In this document: in pieces, positions 7,635 to 16,220 of the stretch | How the letters are laid out: each line of letters starts with the position of its first letter | How positions within the stretch are numbered: the first letter of the stretch is position 1 | Assembly: GCF_008123965.1 (NCBI RefSeq) | Contig: NZ_VSTH01000057.1 | Span: 1 to 64,000 of the forward strand | Direction of reading: 5' to 3' | Source: Bradyrhizobium hipponense | Lineage (GTDB): Bacteria; Pseudomonadota; Alphaproteobacteria; Rhizobiales; Xanthobacteraceae | Length of the DNA stretch: 64,000 nt | Made by a program: the position numbers and the translations under genes | The notes under the pieces: model-generated | The model's input: only the letters and a program-made list of their open reading frames with translations | What the model was told of the DNA's origin: nothing | Database searches by the model: none

Positions 7635-8915
7635 ATGAACGATCAGCGGTCTCTTATCGTGGCGGTCTCGTGCCCCTCGGCCGTTCTGGTCGGCTGGCTG
7701 GCGCTCTCCCTGTCAGCCTATGCCCCGGCCCTTGTCGAAAACAGCAGCGCCAACGCGGCTGTCCTCTCCAGCGCGAAAGACGCCGCTGGCGTCGAACGCG
7801 CCGAAATTCCCCGCGCTGTAACCCTCGAAGATGAATCGGCCGAGAATGCGGAGATCGCCGCCGCCGTGGCACCGGCGCAGAGCCCGCCGACCGTCGCCAC
7901 GGTGACGCCCGAACTTGCCGTCAAGCTCGCCTCCGCCGATCCCGTGCAGATGTTGCCGGCGGAAGCGCCACCATCGGTGATTCCGCCTGAACCCGCTCCC
8001 ATCACGAGCGAAGACGCCCCCGCGCAGGACGCTCCCATCAAACTCGCATCCGCTGATCCCAGCGACATCGTGCCGTCGCTATCGCCTGCGGCAATTGCGG
8101 GCGGACCTGCGGTTGCCACCGACAAGGCTTCACCGCCTGCGGACACCGTTGCCGTGCTCGACGAATGCTTCGTGATGGATGCCTGCATCGATCGCTATCT
8201 CTGGGCGCTCTATCAGCGCACCGCGAAGGAAGACTCGATCAAGGTGCAGGAACGCCGCGCCGTCACCGTCAAGCGCAAGGGCAGGACGGTCACGGTGATG
8301 CGCAGCTTCACCAAACTGGTCGACGAGGATTTCGGCTGGAAGGATCCGAAGGCGGCCGAGCACGCCGGCATGCCCTTGATGGATTACGTCATTGGCGGCA
8401 TGGACCGCAGCTTCAAGCGAAAGCTGTTTCGCACGCTGCTCGCAGCGGAAGCCGCGGGCCTGTCGCCCGGCATCACCAGCGCGTTCCGCGACGACTATCG
8501 CCAGTCGATCGCCAGCGGCCTGAAGGCGGCCTCGGACCGCTCGTATCACGGCGGCAGCACGCGCGGCGGCTACGGACACGGCATGGCGGCCGACATCGTC
8601 AGCACCAAGGGTGACAACCGCGCGCAGCGCTGGGTCTCGACGGAAGTGCTGTGGAAATGGGTCGATGCCAATGGCAAAGCACTCGGCATCGGCCGGCCCT
8701 ATCTCGGCCGCGATCCGCCGCATGTCGGTCCCGTCGACGGCCCGGAATACATCTCGCGCCGCGGCAGCGCGGACCGCAAGGAAGCCGCCAACGTCAAGCC
8801 GAAGAAGGTGCAGGCGGCATCGAACGCGAAGACACAGAAAATGCAGGCCACACGCGAGAAGAGCCCGGCCAAGCGGCAGAAGTCGGCGCAATCCGCCGCG
8901 AAGCGGGCGACCTGA
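7635..8915 (+). CDS. M15-like (VanY/DacB-type) peptidase with long disordered N-terminus
   Basis: 426 aa. An N-terminal hydrophobic segment (about 7-30) is probably a signal anchor. About 130 residues of Ala/Pro-rich linker with repeated 'KLASADP' follow. The folded domain (about 180-370) has 'SAFRDDYRQ', 'GGYGHGMAADIVS' and 'LGIGRPYLGRDPPHVGPVDG', which resemble zinc-binding and active-site regions of peptidase family M15. The tail is Lys/Ala/Gln-rich. A peptidoglycan-stem-peptide role is inferred. Start ATG 7635 follows GGAGGCAGG. An imperfect dyad GGTTCGAACAGAACC lies just upstream. Confidence 0.6.
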   Translation: MNDQRSLIVAVSCPSAVLVGWLALSLSAYAPALVENSSANAAVLSSAKDAAGVERAEIPRAVTLEDESAENAEIAAAVAPAQSPPTVATVTPELAVKLASADPVQMLPAEAPPSVIPPEPAPITSEDAPAQDAPIKLASADPSDIVPSLSPAAIAGGPAVATDKASPPADTVAVLDECFVMDACIDRYLWALYQRTAKEDSIKVQERRAVTVKRKGRTVTVMRSFTKLVDEDFGWKDPKAAEHAGMPLMDYVIGGMDRSFKRKLFRTLLAAEAAGLSPGITSAFRDDYRQSIASGLKAASDRSYHGGSTRGGYGHGMAADIVSTKGDNRAQRWVSTEVLWKWVDANGKALGIGRPYLGRDPPHVGPVDGPEYISRRGSADRKEAANVKPKKVQAASNAKTQKMQATREKSPAKRQKSAQSAAKRAT

Positions 8916-8919
8916 GGCG

Positions 8920-9732
8920 TTACGCGCCTCGCACGGGCATCGGCACGAGCCGCATTTCGGCCGTTCGAGCCTCCTGGGTGCGAACGAGCACGGCAAAGAT
9001 GGTCTCGACCGCAAGCCGCACCGCCGCCTCCATCGCCGCGCCCTTGGCCAGATGCGCCGCGATCAGGCCGGTAAGCAGATCCCCGGTGCCATAGGGGCGG
9101 ATCGGCAGGCGCGGCGTCGCAAAGCGCGACAATTGGCCGTCCGCGCACAAAATCGTCTCGACCTGCTCCGCCGGCGTGTCGGTGAGCGTGCAGCCGGTGG
9201 CGACGACGTCGATCCGGCCCCGCCCCGCAATCGCCGCGCACGCCGCGCGAAGGCCCTGCGCATCCGCGATTTTGACACCCGAGAGCAGCTCGAGCTCGAA
9301 CTGATTTGGCGTGATCAGGCTCGCGGCCGGCAACAGGCGGTGCCGGACCACGTCCAGGATGCCATCGGCGACATAGATGCGGCCATCGTCGCCGATCACG
9401 GGATCACAAACATAGAGCAGCTTTGAATTCCGCATCAGCGCCCGCTCGACGAAATCGGCGATCACGGCGGCATTGTCCGGCGAACCGAGATAGCCGGTGA
9501 CGAGCACGGCGGCCGCATCGACCAGGTCGCGCTCCTCCACGCCCCTGAGCAGATCCGCCACGAGCTCGGCGTCCAGCACGCGCCCGCGCAACGTCGGATA
9601 GCGCGGGTGATTGGACAACAGCGTCGTCGGCACCGCCGCGACATTGACGCCCTCCGCCTGCATGGCGTAGGCGGCCGCGCTGTTGCCGACGTGGCCATGG
9701 ACCACCTGGCTTTGAATGGAGATGACGAGCAT
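8920..9732 (-). CDS. pdxY: pyridoxal kinase PdxY
   Basis: 270 aa ribokinase-like fold. The N-terminus 'SIQSQVVHGHVGNSAA' is the pyridoxal-kinase substrate site, and 'YGTGDLLTGLIAAHL' carries the GTGD anion hole with the catalytic Asp. It phosphorylates pyridoxal with ATP in the PLP salvage pathway, in the cytoplasm. I use the ATG at 9732 because it places the conserved motif at the usual distance; an upstream ATG (9804) would add an unrelated leader. It converges on the M15-like gene with a 4-base gap and lies downstream of the TetR gene on the same strand. Confidence 0.9.
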   Translation of the reverse strand: MLVISIQSQVVHGHVGNSAAAYAMQAEGVNVAAVPTTLLSNHPRYPTLRGRVLDAELVADLLRGVEERDLVDAAAVLVTGYLGSPDNAAVIADFVERALMRNSKLLYVCDPVIGDDGRIYVADGILDVVRHRLLPAASLITPNQFELELLSGVKIADAQGLRAACAAIAGRGRIDVVATGCTLTDTPAEQVETILCADGQLSRFATPRLPIRPYGTGDLLTGLIAAHLAKGAAMEAAVRLAVETIFAVLVRTQEARTAEMRLVPMPVRGA

Positions 9733-9815
9733 GCAGAAGTCCGTAAGGTCAATCGCTGGACGAGGCAAGGATAGCCTGGATTTCGCTTCGCGCCATCGGA
9801 TCACAAACGCAGATG

Positions 9816-10475
9816 TCAGGAATGAATTCGGCGTCGTGCAAGCTCTCCGAGATAGGCGCAGAACATGTCGGCCAACCCGTCGGCATGGCGCGCGATCTCC
9901 GCCTCGCCGTGTGGCATCTCCGAGAACCGTTTGCCGACCTCACTCAGAGTCGTCGTGATCAGCTCGCCGGCGAGGGTGCGCGTCGCATCGGAGGCTTTTG
10001 GCAGCGCCTCCCGCATGAAGGCTGCGACAATACCCTCGCCGGCGGCTCGCGCGTCGTGCGCCTCGGGCGCATCGCGATAGAGCGGCGCGGCGTCACTGAG
10101 GGCTGTGCGGATCGCAGCCTCCTCGCATTCCGAGCGGATGAACGCATGGACCAGCGCGCGCAGTCGCGCCAATGGGGGCTTCGCCCCGTCGGCGAGGATG
10201 CTGCGCAGCAGTTCGCTGGTACGCCGCCACTCGTCGCTTTGGAGGCGGAACAGGATCGCCGCCTTGTTCGGAAAATATTGATAGAGCGACCCGACACTCA
10301 CCCCTGCCCTCTCTGCCACCCGCGCTGTGGTGAAGCGCTGCGCACCCTCCTTCGCCAGAACCTGAACAGCGGCATCCAGAATGGCCGCGACAAGCCCGGT
10401 GGAACGGAGCTGTTGCGGCTGTTTTCGTGAGGAAACTGAACGACTTCGACGATCGGCCACGGCGCGCCCCGGCAA
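9816..10475 (-). CDS. TetR/AcrR family transcriptional regulator
   Basis: 219 aa from a TTG at 10475 or 214 aa from a GTG at 10460, which has GGGG a few bases upstream and may be the true start. The HTH is near residues 35-75, with 'AGVSVGSLYQYFPNKAAILF', the standard TetR recognition helix. It diverges from the O-methyltransferase gene at 10556, and a 24-base palindrome lies between the two starts. It therefore probably represses that gene and itself. The ligand is unknown. Confidence 0.85.
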   Translation of the reverse strand: MPGRAVADRRSRSVSSRKQPQQLRSTGLVAAILDAAVQVLAKEGAQRFTTARVAERAGVSVGSLYQYFPNKAAILFRLQSDEWRRTSELLRSILADGAKPPLARLRALVHAFIRSECEEAAIRTALSDAAPLYRDAPEAHDARAAGEGIVAAFMREALPKASDATRTLAGELITTTLSEVGKRFSEMPHGEAEIARHADGLADMFCAYLGELARRRIHS

Positions 10476-10485
10476 TGCGAATAGG

Positions 10486-10509
10486 AAATGCGACGAACTA
10501 GTCGTATTT
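10486..10509. promoter_or_regulatory. probable TetR operator (24-bp inverted repeat)
   Basis: Arms AAATGCGAC (10486-10494) and GTCGTATTT (10501-10509) match at 8 of 9 positions in inverted orientation around a 6-base centre. The site sits in the divergent promoter between the TetR gene and the O-methyltransferase gene, where a TetR operator is expected. Confidence 0.7.
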
Positions 10510-10555
10510 CAGCCTCCGCGCAAGCACGCGCTTTCTCCCGAACCGGAGCCCTCAA

Positions 10556-11221
10556 ATGACCATCCCGACCATCATATCGCTTGCGCCTCTGCTCGATCGT
10601 CTGTTCGACGAAGCCGAGGCGGCACGAGGCACTACGCACGCCGCCGTCGCCGATTTGTCCGATGCCGACCGGGCCCGCATGATGCGCAGCAAGACCGACT
10701 ACCGCGATCTCTACGGACGCCTGAAGGACGCACCGCTCGCGGTCTCCCGCGAGACCGGCGCGCTGCTCTACATGCTGGCGCGCAGCTCTCGCGCCAGAAC
10801 GATCGTCGAGTTCGGCACCTCGTTCGGCATCTCGACGCTGCACCTTGCCGCAGGCTTGCGCGACAATGGCGGCGGCCGTCTTATCACCACCGAGTTCGAG
10901 CCGTCCAAGGCGGCGCGAGCGCGGGACAATCTTTCGGCCGGCGGACTGATCGATCTCGTCGAAATCCGCGAGGGCGATGCGTTGAGAACGCTCAGCGCCG
11001 ATCTACCCGATCCGATCGATCTCGTGCTGCTCGATGGCGCCAAGGCGCTCTACCCGGAGATCCTGGATCTGGTCGCAGGCCATCTCAGGCCGGGCGCCAT
11101 CATTGTCGCCGACAACGCCGACTTCAGCCCCGACTATCTGGCGCGCGTACGCACGCCCAGAAACGGATATATGTCCACGCCCTTCGCCGAAGACGTCGAA
11201 CTCTCCGTGCGGATCAATTAG
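10556..11221 (+). CDS. O-methyltransferase-like SAM-dependent methyltransferase
   Basis: 221 aa. 'TIVEFGTSFGISTLHLAAGL' (about residue 82) is motif I in the form seen in catechol-O-methyltransferase-like and Methyltransf_24 families; 'ITTEFEPSKA' is motif II and 'PIDLVLLDGAKALYPEIL' contains the metal/catalytic Asp region. The substrate is unknown. It diverges from a TetR gene across a palindromic operator, suggesting induction by a small molecule. Confidence 0.8.
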   Translation: MTIPTIISLAPLLDRLFDEAEAARGTTHAAVADLSDADRARMMRSKTDYRDLYGRLKDAPLAVSRETGALLYMLARSSRARTIVEFGTSFGISTLHLAAGLRDNGGGRLITTEFEPSKAARARDNLSAGGLIDLVEIREGDALRTLSADLPDPIDLVLLDGAKALYPEILDLVAGHLRPGAIIVADNADFSPDYLARVRTPRNGYMSTPFAEDVELSVRIN

Positions 11222-11466
11222 GGCATCGAGCCACTGCGACACGTCGGAGCCGCCGCACGATTCATCGCGCGACGACTCCCTCTTCTCGGCGACAGAATCG
11301 CGAACCCCGGCGCGTCCGCGTCGTCGCTGCCAGGCTGCGATCCGCCACGTGTCGCAGACTCGTCACTCACAGGTGATACCTGCTCCTGGGAAAAACTCTG
11401 TCCGGCGTGTGTGCTGAACGTACCTACCGCGCGATATCTTCCCGGCGCCCCGATCCCGAGACGGTC

Positions 11467-11811
11467 ATGACTGCCGCCTTCAATGCCTACACAGCGCTCG
11501 CCCTGGCCATCGTCTTCGAGGTCACGGCGTCCGCCTTCCTGCAGCAGTCCGCGCAGTTCACGCGGCCCTGGCCGACGCTGGCGATGGTGGCGTTCTATGC
11601 GGCTTCATTCTACGCGCTGTCGGTCGCGATCCGTGTGATCCCCCTGAGCATCGCTTATGCGATCTGGGGCGGCGTCGGCATCATCCTGACCGCGACCGTC
11701 TCGTTCGTGCTGTTCCGGCAGATGCTGGACGCCGCGGCCTTCGTCGGCATCGCGCTGATTGTATCAGGGGTCGTGGTCATCAACCTGTTCTCGGAGACAG
11801 CGGTGCATTGA
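11467..11811 (+). CDS. SMR-family small multidrug efflux protein
   Basis: 114 aa with four hydrophobic helices. Helix 1 carries the proton/drug-binding Glu in 'ALAIVFEVTASAFLQ'. 'IAYAIWGGVGIILTA' is the conserved WxGxG segment of EmrE/SugE proteins. It works as a dimer in the inner membrane, exchanging cationic drugs or guanidinium-like compounds for protons. The ATG at 11467 is preferred over the upstream in-frame start because it begins at helix 1. Confidence 0.9.
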   Translation: MTAAFNAYTALALAIVFEVTASAFLQQSAQFTRPWPTLAMVAFYAASFYALSVAIRVIPLSIAYAIWGGVGIILTATVSFVLFRQMLDAAAFVGIALIVSGVVVINLFSETAVH

Positions 11812-11847
11812 TCGGCACCACCGCCTCCGCCCGCGCCGGGCAGCGTG

Positions 11848-12198
11848 CTATTGGCCCTGAACCGGCCGGGGCGGACGCGGCTTACGCGGGGCGGACTTCT
11901 CCGCAGCACGCGGGACGCTATCGACCGACTCCAGATACGCAGCAAGCGCTTTGGCCGAGTCGGAGCTGGTGGCGTAGTGGTCCTTCAAGAACCAGGTCAG
12001 CGTCAGGCTGAAGCGACCCTTCGCAAGGCCGCGCGGGCTGCGATGGCAGCTCGAGCAGCCATCGGCGAACAGCTTTGCGGCCGGTTTGCCGGCGTCGAGA
12101 TTTTGCGCGGATGCGAACGTCGTCGTCAGCACGGCAACGACTGCAAGAATCACCGAAGACGCGATCCGATCGCGCCCCGGTCGAAATAGCGATGTCAC
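11848..12198 (-). CDS. small periplasmic c-type cytochrome-like protein
   Basis: 116 aa. A signal peptide (about 1-32) ends near 'FASAQ'. One heme-binding motif is present as 'FADGCSSCHRSPRGLAKGR'. No clear distal Met ligand can be assigned. A Pro/Arg/Lys-rich tail follows. It probably binds one covalent heme in the periplasm; the electron partners are not in the neighbourhood. Confidence 0.75.
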   Translation of the reverse strand: MTSLFRPGRDRIASSVILAVVAVLTTTFASAQNLDAGKPAAKLFADGCSSCHRSPRGLAKGRFSLTLTWFLKDHYATSSDSAKALAAYLESVDSVPRAAEKSAPRKPRPPRPVQGQ

Positions 12199-12224
12199 TG
12201 TCGTCCCCTAGCCCCGTCCTGCAA

Positions 12225-12404
12225 TCACGCCGCCAGCAACTGATCAAACTCCGGCGGCGCGTAGGCCTTGCCGTCTTGATCGGTAATGACGACCCGCCAA
12301 CCCTCGCTCGCCCAAACCTTGGCCTTCGCTACGATGAGCAACCGGCTCTCGCGGGCGAAACTGTACTTCGCATTATCGCGTTCTGCGATCATTTTGTAGG
12401 CCAA
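12225..12404 (-). CDS. hypothetical protein, 59 aa
   Basis: Starting at TTG 12404, which has AAGGGGA upstream; an ATG at 12392 is an alternative. The core 'LLIVAKAKVWASEGWRVVIT' followed by 'DQDGKAYAPPEFD' looks like a small alpha/beta unit common in unannotated rhizobial proteins. No function is suggested. Confidence 0.55.
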   Translation of the reverse strand: MAYKMIAERDNAKYSFARESRLLIVAKAKVWASEGWRVVITDQDGKAYAPPEFDQLLAA

Positions 12405-12574
12405 TACGCATCCCCTTGCGTTGCCCTGCCCCCGTCCCTCGTGACAGCGGGCTTTGGCGGCAATTCGCCGAGAGCATGGCAATTTGGTGCCGACCGCAGC
12501 GGCATTGCGCCAACATCCGGGCCCGGGCCCATCGCCGCCGCGACGGAACCGACAGGGCGCGACGCGCGCGCTCC

Positions 12575-12853
12575 TTAGTGAACGCGGATGATGTGTGGAC
12601 GGCCGAGATCGATCAGCCCCTGCACCGCCGACAAGCGATCGTCGAGGGCCGCGATAGTAAGCAACAGATTGTTGCGCCGTTCGTCGAGCAAACCCATCTC
12701 GGCGCCCGATAGCTTTGGGTTCGCCCGCTCCTTGTGGATGCCGTCGAGCGATTTGCGCAGACCGGCAATCAGGCCGGTCAGCTGCTTGGCCTCCTTGGTC
12801 ATCGAACGCTTCGCGACATTATGGCGACGCGTCTCCGTCTGGCTCGGTCTCAT
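12575..12853 (-). CDS. hypothetical helical protein, 92 aa
   Basis: Charged and helix-rich, likely a short coiled coil (about 20-75: 'KQLTGLIAGLRKSLDGIHKE'). GGGAGG directly abuts a first ATG (12859), so the second ATG at 12853, six bases further, is the better start. No known domain. Confidence 0.55.
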   Translation of the reverse strand: MRPSQTETRRHNVAKRSMTKEAKQLTGLIAGLRKSLDGIHKERANPKLSGAEMGLLDERRNNLLLTIAALDDRLSAVQGLIDLGRPHIIRVH

Positions 12854-12999
12854 CGTCATCCTCCCGTGCCCCGCTGCCCCGAGTGGATGCTTACACCTTT
12901 CGGTATAGATATTACGATCGATGAAATCTGCGTGCGAAGAACTGCTTCAAACTTTAGGCGACTTGCGCCCGCCAAAAGAACTTGCGCCTGCCAAAAGAA

Positions 13000-13024
13000 A
13001 GAGCCCGGCTCGAGGCCGAGCTCT
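13000..13024 (-). terminator. Rho-independent terminator after the SH3 protein gene
   Basis: Read on the minus strand: AGAGCTCGGC, a short loop, a nearly complementary GCCGGGCTCT, then TTCTTTT. It lies 9 bases beyond the stop codon of the gene at 13033-14037. Its T-run falls inside one of two 19-base tandem repeats (12962-12999). Confidence 0.75.
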
Positions 13025-13032
13025 CGCAAGAC

Positions 13033-14037
13033 TTAGTGCTTCTGATGGCCGCCTGGCCCGCCGGCCGGCGCACCACCGCCGCCGCCATGCGGAGCGGCGT
13101 TGATATGCGGAGCACCGCCGCCCGGGTGCGGCGTGGCAGGCGCGGCCGCGCGCGGCGCCGGCATCTGGGCATGCGCACTCATCGGCGAACCATGGCTAAC
13201 ATTGGGCTGGGCCATACGGGGCTGCGCCATATGGGGCTGTGCCAGATGCGGCTCCGTCGGCCGGGCCGCGGGCGCTGCCGACACACGCGGGGCTTCGTGT
13301 GCACGCGCCATCGGTTGCGTCCGCACTGCTGCACGGCTCGCAGCATGGTCATGCATCATACGCGCCTGCGCATCGCGCGGGTTGCGGCTCTGCACGGAAG
13401 TCTGCTCGCGTACGAAACGCTCGCTCCGCCCGGCGCGGGTGCGGTCGTTCGCGATCGCAGCGCCGCGCTTTGCGATGGCGGCGTCATGCCGTGCCGTCGC
13501 GGCGTCGCGCCCGGCAACTGCGGCACGGCCCTGGACGTTCGCGCCGCTGCGCCCCAGCGCGACCGCAGCATCGCGCGTCGCTGCGCGGCCGATGCGCACT
13601 GCGCGCGGATCGAGATTCATCCGTGTCGCGAAGCGCTCATGCGAGGTCCAGTAGCTATTCCAATAGGCGTGCCGCCGATACCACGGCCGCCCTTCATAGT
13701 AACGCGACCAGTACGAGGTCAGCACGAAGGGCACGACGGGCACATCGACCTCGTCGGCATAGTCGGGGAGATAGACGTAGTGATTGCGGTAGAGATATTC
13801 GAGATATTGCGACGACACCCAGCCGCGATCGTCGGAGAAGCTGACGTCACACCAGGCATTGCCGCGCAGGCAGCCATGGATGTTGACGCGGGCGCCCCCG
13901 GGGATGCGATCGACCAGGGGAAAGCCCGACCCCGGCCCGGCGCGCAAGCCGGTCGAGACGGTGACGATGCCCGGAGCAGCCAGTGCAGCTGTCGGAGCGA
14001 GCAGTAATGCGGCAACCAAAATGCTTCTGAGTCTCAT
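13033..14037 (-). CDS. secreted SH3-domain protein with Ala/His/Pro-rich tail
   Basis: 334 aa. A signal peptide (1-21) is followed by a bacterial SH3 domain (about 22-90: 'STGLRAGPGSGFPLVDRIPG', 'DRGWVSSQYLEYLY'). A Tyr/Trp-rich segment comes next, then about 200 residues of low complexity with 'AQPHMAQPRMAQP'-type repeats and a Gly/His-rich end. It probably sits in the periplasm or at the cell wall. The ATG at 14037 follows GAGGAGGAA. An EcfG promoter match lies immediately upstream. Confidence 0.8.
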   Translation of the reverse strand: MRLRSILVAALLLAPTAALAAPGIVTVSTGLRAGPGSGFPLVDRIPGGARVNIHGCLRGNAWCDVSFSDDRGWVSSQYLEYLYRNHYVYLPDYADEVDVPVVPFVLTSYWSRYYEGRPWYRRHAYWNSYWTSHERFATRMNLDPRAVRIGRAATRDAAVALGRSGANVQGRAAVAGRDAATARHDAAIAKRGAAIANDRTRAGRSERFVREQTSVQSRNPRDAQARMMHDHAASRAAVRTQPMARAHEAPRVSAAPAARPTEPHLAQPHMAQPRMAQPNVSHGSPMSAHAQMPAPRAAAPATPHPGGGAPHINAAPHGGGGGAPAGGPGGHQKH

Positions 14038-14062
14038 GGCGTGTTCCTCCTCTGCAGGTCGG

Positions 14063-14087
14063 AACGCCCGAGCGGAACGAGCGTTCC
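14063..14087 (-). promoter_or_regulatory. EcfG-type (general stress sigma) promoter
   Basis: On the minus strand GGAAC (14087-14083), 16 bases, CGTT (14066-14063). It would give a leader of about 20 bases carrying the ribosome-binding site of the SH3 protein gene. Confidence 0.75.
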
Positions 14088-14194
14088 GCACACTGTCGCC
14101 GCATCCGTCGAAAGATTGAGACGCACGGCATGTGCGCCGTACGCCAGGGTTCGATATTCATCCGCCGTTCATCGGCGATGCGAATGTCCGGCGT

Positions 14195-16117
14195 TCACTT
14201 TGCCTGCAGCATGAACCCGTCGAAGTACGAGGCAAGTCCGGCAAAGCCGTCGAGCGGCAGCACCTGTGCAACGTATTGATCCGGCCGCACCACGACCATG
14301 CAGCCCGCGTTGCGGTCGATGCCGCGCATGGCGAAGACGTCGTGGCCGTTCTTGAGGTCGGGACAGAACATCTTCTCGTAGTCGATCAGTCCGTACCGGC
14401 CCTTGCGCGGCAGAAGCAGCGCGGGCATCGTCTCGACGGCGAGTTCGCGATGATCCTGCTGAAACACGGCGCGCAGATCGATCACGCTGTCGATATCGGC
14501 GCCTGCCGGCGTGTATCGCTTCACCGGAGATTCCCTTGCTTCGGCGAGGAAGTCGCACAGCGTGCGAATGGCGGAGCCGCCCGCTGCGGGATCTTCGGCG
14601 CGCGAAAACGCGTAGATGCGGAAACGACCGTCGGCCTGCGCGGCGTGGCCGAGATGGATCGGCTTGGCATCAGCCAGCCGGATCACGGGCGCGGAATGGA
14701 AGCGCGTGCCGATGATGAGGCCTTGCGCCAGATGCTGATGCGATGCCGCGCCGGTGAGGACCGACGGACGATAGTGCGTCGCGGTGCCCGCCGTATAGCG
14801 TCCGTGCCTGACAAAATAGTCCTGTGTCCTTGCGGCGTCGGCGCCGCCGGCCTTGGCCGCGGAAGCTAGAATTCCCGCCCATTCGCGATCGAAATCGATC
14901 AGCTCTTTGGCAACCGCCTGACGTTCCGCCGAATAGGAATGCAGCAGGCTGGGCACGCACTGCTTCCGGATGACGGCGGCGAGCTTCCAGCCGAGGTTGA
15001 AGGCATCCTGCATCGAGACGTTCATGCCCTGCCCCGCCTTGGGGCTGTGGGTGTGGCAGGCGTCGCCGGCGATGAAGATGCGCGGCAGGCGGGTCGCGAT
15101 CTCGGACTCCGGCACGTCGTCGAACTTGTCGGTCAGGCGTTGGCCAATCTCGTAGACCGACCACCACGCGATCTCCTTCACCTCCAGCGTATACGGCTTC
15201 AGGATGCGCTGCGCCTTGGCAATCACGTCATCGGCGGTGATGTTGCGGCTGGCGACACGCTCGCCGACGTCGAGCTTGGCGAGCTCGACATAGATGCGGA
15301 CCATGTAGCCACCCTCCCGGGGAATGATGAGAAGGCTGCCGTCCTTCGCGGACTGGATCAGGGCCTTGAAGCGGATGTCCGGGAAATCGGTCACCGCAAG
15401 GACGTCCATCACGCCCCAGGCGTGGTTGGCGGAATCGCCGTGCAGCTCGCGGCCGATCGATTTGCGCACCGTGCTGCGCGCGCCGTCGCAGCCGACGACG
15501 TAGCGCGCCTTGATCGTCTCGACCTTGCCCACATGGTCGGCATCGACGCGTTCGAGGCGGGCGGTCACGGCATGGTCGGCAGGACCCGCGGCCGGATCGA
15601 CTTCAAGGTCGAGCAGGCGCCGGCTGTAATACGGCTCGAGCCTCGCCGGCGATTTGCGCATCACGTCGAGAAAGCCGTCATGGATGCGCGCCTGATTGAG
15701 AATCACATGCGGGAATTCCGACAGGCCGTCCTCGACGTCCTGCACCCGGCCGCTGCGGACGATCTTCTCGGGGGCGAAATCGTCAGGCTTCCAGAACGTC
15801 GTCTCATTGACCCAATAGGCTTCCTTCAGGACGCGCTCGCTGAATCCGTAGGCGTGGAACATTTCCATGGTGCGGCAGGCGATGCCATCGGCCTGGCCAA
15901 CCAGCAGCCGCTCCGACTTCTGCTCGACGATGCAGGTCTTGATGTCGGAGAACTGCGCAAGCTGGGTTGCGAGCGTCAGGCCGGCGGGGCCGCAGCCGAC
16001 GATGAGGACATCAACCTGTTCAGGCACGGCGCCCGACGCGCCCGAGCTCTGAATACGCTTGGCAGGATCGGAGATTTCAGGATCGCCCGGCTCAAATCCA
16101 TTGAGATGGAATTGCAT
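14195..16117 (-). CDS. mobA: FAD-dependent aromatic hydroxylase, 3-hydroxybenzoate 4-monooxygenase type
   Basis: 640 aa, the length of MobA and phenol 2-monooxygenase relatives. 'VLIVGCGPAGLTLATQLAQ' (about 37-55) is the FAD-binding GxGxxG; 'FIAGDACHTHSPKAGQGMN' (about 350) is the second FAD motif; the C-terminal 190 residues have the thioredoxin-like dimerisation fold of this subfamily. It would use NADPH and O2 to hydroxylate a phenolic ring; 3-hydroxybenzoate is suggested by overall type and by the adjacent divergent MarR gene, as in the known mobA-mobR arrangement. The ATG at 16117 is chosen by homology. Confidence 0.75.
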   Translation of the reverse strand: MQFHLNGFEPGDPEISDPAKRIQSSGASGAVPEQVDVLIVGCGPAGLTLATQLAQFSDIKTCIVEQKSERLLVGQADGIACRTMEMFHAYGFSERVLKEAYWVNETTFWKPDDFAPEKIVRSGRVQDVEDGLSEFPHVILNQARIHDGFLDVMRKSPARLEPYYSRRLLDLEVDPAAGPADHAVTARLERVDADHVGKVETIKARYVVGCDGARSTVRKSIGRELHGDSANHAWGVMDVLAVTDFPDIRFKALIQSAKDGSLLIIPREGGYMVRIYVELAKLDVGERVASRNITADDVIAKAQRILKPYTLEVKEIAWWSVYEIGQRLTDKFDDVPESEIATRLPRIFIAGDACHTHSPKAGQGMNVSMQDAFNLGWKLAAVIRKQCVPSLLHSYSAERQAVAKELIDFDREWAGILASAAKAGGADAARTQDYFVRHGRYTAGTATHYRPSVLTGAASHQHLAQGLIIGTRFHSAPVIRLADAKPIHLGHAAQADGRFRIYAFSRAEDPAAGGSAIRTLCDFLAEARESPVKRYTPAGADIDSVIDLRAVFQQDHRELAVETMPALLLPRKGRYGLIDYEKMFCPDLKNGHDVFAMRGIDRNAGCMVVVRPDQYVAQVLPLDGFAGLASYFDGFMLQAK

Positions 16118-16150
16118 GAGCACCACTCCCGCCAACGTTCTGTTTGGATA

Positions 16151-16185
16151 TTGATCAGTATGCTGACTATCAGTATACTTGTCAA
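16151..16185. promoter_or_regulatory. probable MarR (MobR-like) operator
   Basis: Inverted arms TTGATCAGTAT (16151-16161) and ATACTTGTCAA (16175-16185) match at 9 of 11 positions. The half-site ATCAGTAT also recurs as a direct repeat (16154 and 16169). It lies between the divergent mobA-like and MarR genes. Confidence 0.65.
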
Positions 16186-16220
16186 CGGGCCTCGCCTCCC
16201 TGCCCCTTGAGGAGAATTCG

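Noticed and set aside
14939..16210. 423-codon plus-strand ORF
   Set aside because: Antisense shadow of the mobA-like gene; composition is His/Arg-rich and has no motif.
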